From NCBI GenBank assembly GCA_030425615.1, contig JAUIAI010000099.1, positions 1-7,702 on the forward strand: a stretch of 7,702 nt of DNA, in the 5' to 3' direction. The notes under the pieces were generated by a model. That model worked only from the letters and a program-made list of their open reading frames with translations, was not told the DNA's origin and made no database searches. Position numbers and translations under genes: made by a program. This DNA is from Gammaproteobacteria bacterium. GTDB taxonomy: Bacteria; Pseudomonadota; Gammaproteobacteria; Burkholderiales; Burkholderiaceae_E. Of the stretch, positions 1-5,509 are shown in pieces. Each line of letters opens with the position of its first letter. The first letter of the stretch is position 1.

Positions 1-2
1 AG

Positions 3-83
3 CCGGTCGAACAGGATTTCGCCGACGTCATGACCGACCTCTCGACCGACCTCGAGCAGTTCAACACCGATCCCTATGTCTGA
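3..83 (+). CDS. 3' end of an unidentified protein-coding gene (partial)
   Basis: An open frame enters from the left edge and ends in TGA at 81-83, giving 26 residues that finish in QFNTDPYV. The fragment is acidic (many Asp and Glu), has no recognisable motif and is too short to assign to a family. Its stop lies only 10 bases before the next ATG on the same strand. The bases TGAGGA, which include its stop codon, act as the likely ribosome binding site of that next gene, so the two are probably co-transcribed. That this is a real C-terminus is inferred from the close operon-like spacing. Confidence 0.5.
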   Translation, partial: PVEQDFADVMTDLSTDLEQFNTDPYV

Positions 84-1701
84 GGACCGCGCCATGAGCG
101 ATTTCCCCCAAGTCGAGACCGTCGAGGACCTGCGCCACCAGGATCCCGAATATCAGGAAGCCTGCCGGAAGATCGTGGTCAGCCATGCGATCAACGAGCT
201 GCACGGCAGCCGGGTCTACGACGAGCCGGCCATCGGGCAGGCGCGCGATGTCGTCGTGCAGGTCGGCCAGCCTTGCCACCCGCTCGATCTCGTTCGCGCC
301 CGCTTCCGGGCGGGCGAGAGCGATGTTCTCGGCGAGCGACGCCGAAAACAGGAACGGCTCCTGAGGAACCCAGGCCGTGGCCGCGCGCAGCGCCTCGAGC
401 CGGTAGGCGTCCAGAGCCGATCCACCGAGCTGGATCACGCCTTGTTCGGGCTGTGCGTGGCGCATCATCAAAGCGAGCAGCGTCGACTTGCCGGCCCCGG
501 TCGCTCCCACCACACCCACAGTGGTGTCGTCGGGAATCTCGAGGCTCAGCGCGTCGATCGCGGGCCGTGTCTGCCCGGGGTAGGCGAAAGTCACCTTCTC
601 CAGCCGGACGGAGGCTCGCTCCACCTTCGGGACCAATCCGGAATCGATGATGCCCGGAGGCTCGGTCAGGACGGGGCGGAGCCGCTCCCACCCGGCGCGC
701 CCCCGCTCGATCAGCGACAAGACCCAGCCCATGGCGAACATCGGCCAGATCAGCTGTCCCAGGTACATGGTGAAGGCGGTGAGCTCGCCCAGGCTGATTT
801 CGCCCACCCAGACCATGCGCCCGCCCAGCCCCAGCGTGAGCACCATGGCCGTCGACATCGTCCATGCCACCGCCGGCTCGTAGGCGGATTCCCAGCGCAG
901 CGCGCTCAGGCCGTGTTGCGCCGCCCGCCCGGTCAGGGTGCCGAAGACCTCCCGGACCTGCGGTTCGAGGCCGGCGGCGCGCAGCGTGCGCACGCCCGCC
1001 ATCGACTCCTGGACCTGCTCGTTCAGATCCGAGAAGGCGGACAGCGACGCCCGTGAGGCTTCGTGCACATGGCGGGAGATCCACCAGAACGCGACCGCCA
1101 TGGCGGGAAACGGCAGCAGCGCCACGGCCGCCAGGCGCGGATCCACCGCGAAGGCCATCATCGCCAGTACGAGCAGCAGCGTCAGGGACCCGTCGAAGCC
1201 CGCCAGGCAGGCCTCGCCGGCCGCCATCTCCACCGCGTCGATGTCATTGGTCGCGCGTGCCATCAGCGCGCCGGTCCGGTGGCGCTGAAAGAAGTCGGGG
1301 GCCTGCAGGCACAGACGGTCGTAAAGACGTTGTCGCAGCCTGACGCCCAGCTGATGCGCGGCGCGGTAGAGCGTCAGCCGCCAGCCGATGCGAAGCACGT
1401 AGATCAGCAGCCCCATGCCGGTCAGCACCAGGAGTTCGGTCGTCAGCCCGCGATCGGCCAGCGTCCCGGCGACCAGCGCGTCCACCACGTCGCCGACCCG
1501 CTGGGGGATCATGACCTGCAGCAGCGCCACGCCCGCGAGCATGACCGCGCTCGCGAGATAGGCAGGCAGGTGGGCGCGCGCGAACCGGCCGACCAGACGG
1601 GTCAGCCCCGGCGGGGGCGGGTCCGGCAGGTCGTGCTCGGTCACCGTGGGACGGGCGGCGCGCTCGGCGCCGTACTCGGCTGTCGTCGGATCGTGGGTCA
1701 C
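61..1701 (-). CDS. mdlA: MdlA-like ABC exporter (fused membrane and ATPase domains), truncated in the ATPase domain
   Basis: This is a half-transporter of the multidrug/lipid exporter class, an inner-membrane protein that would work as a homo- or heterodimer. Six hydrophobic segments lie at about residues 47-66, 90-107, 166-185, 189-208, 277-296 and 311-331. The coupling region RHRTGALMARATND (140-153) closely matches what I recall of E. coli MdlA. The ATPase domain starts near 365, with Walker A GATGAGKST at 399-407 and the Q-loop VPQEP at 445-449. It then stops matching at ARLPDG (486-491, base 229). The LSGGQ signature, Walker B, D-loop and H-loop are absent, about 100 residues in all. The last 55 residues of the frame (bases 61-228) are antisense to the ferritin-like fragment, so the product cannot hydrolyse ATP normally. 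The start is uncertain: GTG 1701 gives the longest product and GTG 1644 is an alternative, and neither has a clear ribosome binding site. Confidence 0.8.
   Translation of the reverse strand: MTHDPTTAEYGAERAARPTVTEHDLPDPPPPGLTRLVGRFARAHLPAYLASAVMLAGVALLQVMIPQRVGDVVDALVAGTLADRGLTTELLVLTGMGLLIYVLRIGWRLTLYRAAHQLGVRLRQRLYDRLCLQAPDFFQRHRTGALMARATNDIDAVEMAAGEACLAGFDGSLTLLLVLAMMAFAVDPRLAAVALLPFPAMAVAFWWISRHVHEASRASLSAFSDLNEQVQESMAGVRTLRAAGLEPQVREVFGTLTGRAAQHGLSALRWESAYEPAVAWTMSTAMVLTLGLGGRMVWVGEISLGELTAFTMYLGQLIWPMFAMGWVLSLIERGRAGWERLRPVLTEPPGIIDSGLVPKVERASVRLEKVTFAYPGQTRPAIDALSLEIPDDTTVGVVGATGAGKSTLLALMMRHAQPEQGVIQLGGSALDAYRLEALRAATAWVPQEPFLFSASLAENIALARPEAGANEIERVARLADLHDDIARLPDGRLVVDPAAVQLVDRMADHDLPAGFLIFGILVAQVLDGLDLGEIAHGAVLRHRDRC
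94..237 (+). pseudogene. 5' fragment of a ferritin-like PaaA/PaaC-type protein, cut off after ~48 codons
   Basis: Starting at ATG 94, with TGAGGA at 81-86 as ribosome binding site, the frame encodes MSDFPQVETVEDL and then an amphipathic helix with KIVVSHAINELHG and VYDEPAIG. From memory this resembles the N-terminus of the phenylacetic-acid catabolic ferritin-like family (PaaA/PaaC, di-iron oxygenase subunits), where the Glu in the NELHG-like helix would be a metal ligand. The assignment is tentative. After about base 237 the frame stays open to 1056, but its product becomes an Arg/Pro/His-rich string that is simply the antisense of the ABC exporter gene. Most of the expected protein (roughly 250 residues in the family) and most metal ligands are therefore missing. 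An in-frame ATG at 76 also exists but overlaps the upstream gene and lacks a ribosome binding site. Confidence 0.45.
225..243. other. Junction where two tail-to-tail genes both lose their 3' ends
   Basis: Read on the + strand, these bases encode the conserved-looking DEPAIG of the ferritin-like fragment. Read on the - strand, bases 229-246 encode the ARLPDG segment that in ABC exporters comes just before the signature region. Beyond this point neither gene continues as its family should. Both families seem to claim bases 229-237 at once, which suggests a microhomology of about 9 bases or more at the join. The breakpoint is visible only through protein similarity, so its exact base is uncertain. 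It may be a natural deletion between convergent genes or an amplification or assembly chimera. Confidence 0.6.
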
Positions 1702-1768
1702 GGGCTGGAACGGGTCAGGGCCGGCGCCAGGGCCCGGCAGCCCCGATCGGGAGGCGCGGGCCGTTCGG

Positions 1769-1792
1769 GCCGGTCATGGGTTCATGACCGGC
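1769..1792. repeat. Perfect 10-bp inverted repeat with 4-base loop in the divergent spacer
   Basis: The arms GCCGGTCATG (1769-1778) and CATGACCGGC (1783-1792) are exact reverse complements around the loop GGTT. The hairpin sits in the 164-base non-coding stretch between the exporter start (1701) and the macrodomain gene start (1866). No run of T follows on either strand, and both genes point away from it, so a terminator is unlikely. An operator for a dimeric regulator or a 5'-leader hairpin is more plausible. I found no convincing -35/-10 pair in the rest of this spacer. Confidence 0.5.
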
Positions 1793-1852
1793 TCCGTGCT
1801 CGGCGGGTCGCGAGGCGACGCCGGGTCGGCGATCATAGCGCCGTCGAAAGTC

Positions 1853-1860
1853 GGGGAGGG
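1853..1860 (+). promoter_or_regulatory. Ribosome binding site of the macrodomain gene
   Basis: GGGGAGGG lies five bases before ATG 1866. It is the strongest Shine-Dalgarno-like stretch nearby and fixes the start of the macrodomain gene. Confidence 0.6.
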
Positions 1861-1865
1861 CAGTC

Positions 1866-2387
1866 ATGACCACGACGTTGAGAGCGGTACACGAAGACAT
1901 CACCACGCTGGCGGTCGACGCCATCGTCAATGCCGCGAATTCGCGCCTGCTCGGCGGGGGCGGGGTGGACGGTGCGATTCACCGCGCCGCGGGCCCGCGT
2001 CTGCTCGAAGCCTGCAGGGCGCTCGGCGGCTGCCCGACCGGCGAGGCGCGGATCACGCCCGGCTTCGAGCTGCCGGCCTCGTACGTGATTCATGCCGTCG
2101 GACCGGTCTGGCACGGGGGAGGCCATGGCGAGGCCCGGTACCTTGCGGACTGCTACCGGAACGCGCTGCGGCTCGCCGCCGGACACGAACTCGCCAGTAT
2201 CGCCTTTCCCTGCATCAGCACCGGCGTCTACGGCTATCCTTTCGAGGCCGCGGCGAAGATCGCCGTGAGCACGGTGCGCCATACGCTTGCCCAGGCGCCG
2301 ACGCTTCGTGAAGTGATCTTCTGCTGCTTCAGTGGTCGCGAGCGCGACCATTACGCGGTGCTGTTGTCCGACGGAAACCCTCGATGA
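1866..2387 (+). CDS. ymdB: YmdB-like macrodomain protein, probable O-acetyl-ADP-ribose deacetylase
   Basis: The 173-residue product is a single macrodomain of the usual length for the YmdB/MacroD class, cytosolic enzymes that bind ADP-ribose and hydrolyse O-acetyl-ADP-ribose or remove mono-ADP-ribose from proteins. All the hallmark segments are present: the adenine-contacting DIT at 11-13, DAIVNAAN at 18-25, and the Gly-rich substrate loop GGGGVDGAIHRAAG at 30-43 with the putative catalytic Asp35 next to Asn22 and Asn25. GEARITPGFELP follows at 59-70, then IHAVGPVW at 75-82 and the phosphate loop ISTGVYGYP at 117-125. The start ATG 1866 has a good ribosome binding site. The stop overlaps the ATG of the following thioredoxin-like gene (ATGA, 2384-2387), which indicates co-transcription and translational coupling. 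E. coli YmdB is also reported to modulate RNase III, but nothing here tests that role. The deacetylase assignment comes from the family. Confidence 0.92.
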   Translation: MTTTLRAVHEDITTLAVDAIVNAANSRLLGGGGVDGAIHRAAGPRLLEACRALGGCPTGEARITPGFELPASYVIHAVGPVWHGGGHGEARYLADCYRNALRLAAGHELASIAFPCISTGVYGYPFEAAAKIAVSTVRHTLAQAPTLREVIFCCFSGRERDHYAVLLSDGNPR

Positions 2388-3010
2388 ACGATACCCGACG
2401 CGATTCCTCCCGCCGACGCTGGCTCGGCGGCACGCTGGCGGCCGTCTCCGGTGTACTGGCCGCGCCGGTCGTCCGGGCGGCTGCCCCCGTGGCCGGCGCC
2501 GGTCAGGCCGGCGCCTCGCCCATGGCGCCGTCCGTGACTGCCCCGGGTGCGCGCCGGGGGCGCTCGGCCGCCGCGCGCGAGCGGATGGCGGGTCCGATGC
2601 CCGAGATCGGTCAACCCCTGGAGCTCCCGCCCGTCACGCGCTTGGATGGCGAGCGCTACGACGCGGGGGCCTCTGACCGTGTGCTGATCGTGTACTGGTG
2701 GGCGAGCACCTGCCCGTTCTGCGCGGTGCAGAGCCCGTATATGCAGGCATTCTGGGAGGCCCATGCCGGCCGCGGCCTCGACATGATCGCGCTGTCCATC
2801 GACGAGACGGCCGAAGCCGCGCGCACCTACCTGTCGCGAAAGCGTTTCACCTTTCCCGCGGCGTGGGCGGACGATGCGTTCCTCGATGCGTTTCCGAAGC
2901 CCAAGGGCCTGCCGATCACGATCGTGCGCGGCCGGGACGGTCGCATCCTGCAGGCCGAGAAGGGCCAGCTCTTCCCCGAGGACGTCGAGGAGATGGCCCG
3001 CTGGCTCTGA
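2384..3010 (+). CDS. Tat-exported TlpA-like thioredoxin-fold protein
   Basis: This 208-residue protein begins with a twin-arginine signal: SRRRWL at residues 9-14, then a hydrophobic stretch (about 13-30) ending in an Ala-rich region, with cleavage probably near 32-36. An Ala/Pro/Gly/Arg-rich linker of about 40 residues follows. The thioredoxin fold starts near 74 (PEIGQPLELPPVTRLDG). It carries the redox pair Cys110-Pro-Phe-Cys113 in WWASTCPFC and the cis-proline loop GLPIT with Pro177. The TlpA/ResA class reduces or exchanges disulfides in periplasmic proteins, often during cytochrome c maturation or metal-centre assembly. The partner is unknown here. Signal choice suggests that it folds or is matured before export, although thioredoxin domains usually use Sec. 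The start overlaps the macrodomain stop by four bases. A non-Tat lipoprotein is excluded because no lipobox cysteine is present. Confidence 0.85.
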   Translation: MNDTRRDSSRRRWLGGTLAAVSGVLAAPVVRAAAPVAGAGQAGASPMAPSVTAPGARRGRSAAARERMAGPMPEIGQPLELPPVTRLDGERYDAGASDRVLIVYWWASTCPFCAVQSPYMQAFWEAHAGRGLDMIALSIDETAEAARTYLSRKRFTFPAAWADDAFLDAFPKPKGLPITIVRGRDGRILQAEKGQLFPEDVEEMARWL

Positions 3011-3019
3011 ACGTGACGG

Positions 3020-3034
3020 ACTCCCGCGGGGAGT
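3020..3034 (+). terminator. Short hairpin after the thioredoxin-like gene, weak terminator candidate
   Basis: ACTCCC (3020-3025) and GGGAGT (3029-3034) form a perfect 6-bp stem with a 3-base loop, ten bases after the TGA at 3008-3010. A second, weaker CCGG...CCGG element lies at about 3041-3053, followed only by TCTTT. The lack of an adjacent T run makes a classic rho-independent terminator doubtful. Its position between the gene end and the next promoter is what favours it. Confidence 0.3.
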
Positions 3035-3060
3035 GCATCGCCGGGCCTTCCGGGGGGTCT

Positions 3061-3090
3061 TTGAAGTGCCGGTCGGTGGGTGGGCATAAT
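3061..3090 (+). promoter_or_regulatory. Sigma70-type promoter of the SDR/acyl-CoA dehydrogenase/GNAT operon
   Basis: TTGAAG (3061-3066, four of six to TTGACA) and CATAAT (3085-3090, five of six to TATAAT) are separated by 18 bases. This is the best -35/-10 pair seen in the window. Transcription would start near 3097, leaving a leader of about 29 bases with the ribosome binding site AGGAG at 3113-3117 before ATG 3126. No operator palindrome overlaps it. Confidence 0.6.
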
Positions 3091-3125
3091 CCTCGCATTC
3101 CCACACACGAACAGGAGACCCGCAC

Positions 3126-3830
3126 ATGGAACTCAAGGGCAAGAAGGCCGTCGTCTTCGGCGGCACGTCGGGCATCGGACTGGCCACCACGCGCCAGCTC
3201 GCCGCTGCCGGGGCCACGGTCGTGGCGATCAGCCGTGATCCTTCCAAGGCCGGCGAGCCGCCGGCCGGCGTGACGTTCAAGGGCTGCGACGTCCGTGACG
3301 GCGACGCCGTGGCCGCACTGCTGGACGAGTGCGCGCCTTACGACATCCTGATCAGCGCCGCCACCGGCGGCAGCCGTGCCGCCGGTCCGTTCCTCGAGAT
3401 GGACATGCAGGGCTACAAGAACTCGTTCGACAAGCTCTGGGGCTACGCCAATGTCGTGCGCTTCGGTGCCCGGCACCTGCCCGAGAACGGCGCCATCACG
3501 CTCGTGAGCGGTACGCCGGCGCGCAAGTGCAAGCCAGGCCAGATCGCGCTGTCCTCGGTGGGCAGCGCGGTCGAGGCCATGGTGCGTGCGCTGGCGGTCG
3601 AGATCGCCCCGCGACGCATCAACGTCGTCTCGCCCGGTTTCATCGACACGCCGATGGTTGCCGCGCAGGGCGCCGAGCGGGTCGAGATGTACAAGAAAAT
3701 GACCGCCGGGCATCTGATCAAACGCCCCGGCACCGCGGACGAAGTCGCCCAGGCCATCCTGTTCACGGTCACCAACGATTTCGTCACCGGTACCACCGTG
3801 GACGTCGACGGCGGCTGGCTGCTGTCCTGA
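3126..3830 (+). CDS. Short-chain dehydrogenase/reductase (SDR) homologue lacking the catalytic Tyr and Lys
   Basis: The 234-residue Rossmann-fold protein has the usual length of classical SDRs. The nucleotide-binding loop is GGTSGIG at 12-18, the cofactor-specificity region has SRDPSK at 36-41 and the Asp55 position (CDVRD) contacts adenine. The active-site Ser128 sits in LVSG, and the C-terminal SPGFIDTP runs from 169 to 176. The YxxxK pair expected 14-18 residues after Ser128 is absent. Aligning on ALAVEIAP (155-162) places Leu142 at the Tyr position and Gly146 at the Lys position, and no nearby Tyr can substitute. I recall a subgroup of bacterial SDR-like proteins with SGxxARxxxPG and the same loss, so this may be an inherited subfamily trait. 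The start is supported by AGGAG at 3113-3117. It is the first gene of an operon, 11 bases before the acyl-CoA dehydrogenase. Its reaction is unknown, and a binding or unusual redox role is possible. Confidence 0.88.
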   Translation: MELKGKKAVVFGGTSGIGLATTRQLAAAGATVVAISRDPSKAGEPPAGVTFKGCDVRDGDAVAALLDECAPYDILISAATGGSRAAGPFLEMDMQGYKNSFDKLWGYANVVRFGARHLPENGAITLVSGTPARKCKPGQIALSSVGSAVEAMVRALAVEIAPRRINVVSPGFIDTPMVAAQGAERVEMYKKMTAGHLIKRPGTADEVAQAILFTVTNDFVTGTTVDVDGGWLLS

Positions 3831-3841
3831 CCGGTCGGCCC

Positions 3842-5011
3842 ATGCTCGACCTGCCCGCCGCGCCGCATTACTTCACGCCCGAGCACGAGGCCTTCCGGCG
3901 AACGGTGCGTGCGTTCGTCGATCGCGAGATCGCGCCGTTCGCGAACGACTGGGACGAAGCGGGGTCGTTCCCGCGCGAACTCTATTCGCGCGCGGCGGCC
4001 GTGGGCTGTCTGGGCATCGGCTACCCGGAGGCGTACGGGGGCACGCCCGCCGACGCCTTCTTCCGGCTGATCCAGGCCGAGGAGTTCGCGCGCGCCGGCT
4101 GCGGGGGCGTGGCCGCGTCGCTGAACTCCCACACCATCGGGCTGCCGCCGATCCTCAACTGGGGGAACGAGGTGCTCAGGGCGAGGATCATCCCGCCGGT
4201 GCTGGCCGGTGAACGCATCGCCGCCCTGGCCGTGACCGAGCCCGGCGGTGGTTCCGACGTCGCGGCGCTGAGGCTCACCGCCACCCGCGACGGTGACGAC
4301 TACGTGCTCGAGGGTGAGAAGACCTTCATCACCTCGGGCATGCGTGCCGACGTGATCACCGTGGCCGTGCGTACCGATCCGGCGGGGCGCGGCGCGAACG
4401 GAATCTCCGCGCTGGTCGTGGAGGGCAACCCGCCGGGGCTCGAGCGCACGGAACTGCGCAAGATGGGCTGGTGGTCGTCCGACACCGCCCACCTGCGCTT
4501 TCGCGGTGTGCGGGTGCCCGCGGCCAATCTGGTCGGCGAGGAGCACCAGGGCTTCAAGGTTTTCATGGCCAATTTCAACAGCGAGCGCCTCTACATGTCC
4601 GCCTCGGCCATCGGCTATGCGGAGGCCTGTCTGCGCGAGGCGCTGGCCTGGGCTCGCCAGCGCAAGACCTTCGGTGCGCCGCTCGCCGAGCGGCAGGTCA
4701 TCCGCCACAAGCTGGTCGACATGGCCGCGCGCATCGAATCGGCGCGCAGCTTCGTGTACGACCTCACCTGGCGGCTGGAGCACGAGGCCGGTGACGGCGC
4801 ACAGCGCGTCGCCCGCATCTGCATGGCGAAGGTCCTGGCCACGCAGGCGATGCAGTTCTGCGCCGACCAGGCCGTGCAGATCCTCGGCGGCATGGGCTTC
4901 ATGCGCGGCACGCTCTGCGAGCGTGTCTACCGCGAGGTCAAGGTCATGATGATCGGCGGCGGTTCCGAGGAGATCATGAAAGACCTCGCCGCGCGGCAGC
5001 TGGGCATCTGA
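3842..5011 (+). CDS. Acyl-CoA dehydrogenase, isovaleryl/long-chain catalytic type
   Basis: This flavoenzyme of 389 residues (typical length) would form a 2,3-double bond in an acyl-CoA and pass electrons to ETF. The N-terminal helical domain covers about 10-120. The middle beta domain has the family signature LAVTEPGGGSDV at 129-140 and the FAD-contacting FITSG at 162-166. The C-terminal helical domain has RQRKTFG at 272-278 and the FAD-binding QILGGMGFMRG at 346-356. The position of the usual catalytic Glu (YEGT in medium- and short-chain enzymes) is Gly here, in MIGGGSEEIMK at 370-380. Glu248 in FNSERL instead matches the alternative base of isovaleryl-CoA and long-chain dehydrogenases, so the enzyme should be active. 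The ATG at 3842 starts the family similarity; the same frame is open from 3329, but that upstream part is antisense-like shadow inside the SDR gene. The gene starts 11 bases after the SDR and ends 6 bases before the GNAT gene. The substrate is not determinable. Confidence 0.93.
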   Translation: MLDLPAAPHYFTPEHEAFRRTVRAFVDREIAPFANDWDEAGSFPRELYSRAAAVGCLGIGYPEAYGGTPADAFFRLIQAEEFARAGCGGVAASLNSHTIGLPPILNWGNEVLRARIIPPVLAGERIAALAVTEPGGGSDVAALRLTATRDGDDYVLEGEKTFITSGMRADVITVAVRTDPAGRGANGISALVVEGNPPGLERTELRKMGWWSSDTAHLRFRGVRVPAANLVGEEHQGFKVFMANFNSERLYMSASAIGYAEACLREALAWARQRKTFGAPLAERQVIRHKLVDMAARIESARSFVYDLTWRLEHEAGDGAQRVARICMAKVLATQAMQFCADQAVQILGGMGFMRGTLCERVYREVKVMMIGGGSEEIMKDLAARQLGI

Positions 5012-5017
5012 TCGGCG

Positions 5018-5500
5018 ATGGCCGCGTCGCCCGCTCCAGGGTCGGTGACGATCCAGCCGGACGATCCGGGCCGGGGACCCGTGCGTGCCCTGCTCGAGGA
5101 GCATCTGCGCCACATGCACGAGATCACGCCGCCGGAGAGCGTGCACGCGCTCGATCTCGACGGATTGCGCCGGGCCGACATCACCTTCTGGACCGCGCGC
5201 ATCGACGACACCGTCGTCGGCTGTTGCGCGTTGCGGGAGCTGGATGCCGGGCACGGCGAGATCAAATCGATGCGGACTCCGGATGCCTGGCGGGGGCGGG
5301 GCATCGGGCGCGCGATGCTGCACCACCTGATGGCCGAGGCGCGCCGGCGGGGCTATCGGCGTCTGAGCCTGGAGACCGGATCGATGGCGGCGTTCGCGGC
5401 GGCGCAGGGGCTGTATACGAGTCACGGATTCTCGCCGTGCGGGCCATTCGCCGATTACGGGCCCGATCCGAACAGCCTGTTCATGACGCGCGAACTCTGA
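5018..5500 (+). CDS. GNAT-family N-acetyltransferase
   Basis: This 160-residue single-domain protein is expected to move an acetyl group from acetyl-CoA to an amine on a small molecule or protein. Motif A, the pyrophosphate-binding loop, is WRGRGIG at 91-97, preceded by the beta-4 strand HGEIKSMRT at 79-87. The C-terminal half carries RRLSLETGS at 114-122 and LYTSHGF at 132-138, and it ends FADYGPDPNSLFMTREL. The pattern matches what I recall of the YsnE-like group of small GNATs, in which ESVHALDLDGL and DPNS.FM are typical. The start lies 6 bases after the acyl-CoA dehydrogenase stop with no strong ribosome binding site, so translation is probably coupled. It is the last gene of the operon. 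Its stop is only 9 bases from the stop of the convergent hydrolase gene, with no terminator hairpin between them. A substrate cannot be named. Confidence 0.9.
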   Translation: MAASPAPGSVTIQPDDPGRGPVRALLEEHLRHMHEITPPESVHALDLDGLRRADITFWTARIDDTVVGCCALRELDAGHGEIKSMRTPDAWRGRGIGRAMLHHLMAEARRRGYRRLSLETGSMAAFAAAQGLYTSHGFSPCGPFADYGPDPNSLFMTREL

Positions 5501-5509
5501 CCGGTCTGT

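Noticed and set aside
76..93. Alternative ATG at 76 for the ferritin-like fragment
   Set aside because: It lies inside the preceding gene and has no ribosome binding site, whereas ATG 94 follows TGAGGA at a normal distance.
2333..2350. Perfect 8-bp inverted repeat TGGTCGCG-AG-CGCGACCA near the end of the macrodomain gene
   Set aside because: It lies in coding sequence (SGRERDHY). About one such 8-bp repeat with a short loop is expected by chance in a GC-rich window of this length, and the 2-base loop is too tight for the full stem.
2351..3280. 309-residue open frame on the - strand opposite the thioredoxin-like gene
   Set aside because: It covers the thioredoxin-like gene, its promoter-bearing downstream spacer and the SDR start, and it shows low-complexity Arg/Gly/Ala sequence only.
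3329..3841. Upstream extension of the acyl-CoA dehydrogenase frame
   Set aside because: The extra 171 residues lie inside the SDR gene in another frame and are Arg/His-rich. Family similarity begins at ATG 3842.
3443..5425. 660-residue open frame on the - strand across the SDR, acyl-CoA dehydrogenase and GNAT genes
   Set aside because: It is fully antisense to three well-recognised genes and its product is an Arg/His/Gly-rich string without domains. Long antisense frames are expected in GC-rich coding DNA.
5501..5509. Possible bidirectional terminator between the convergent GNAT and hydrolase genes
   Set aside because: The spacer is only nine bases, and I find no hairpin with a T run in it or just inside either gene.
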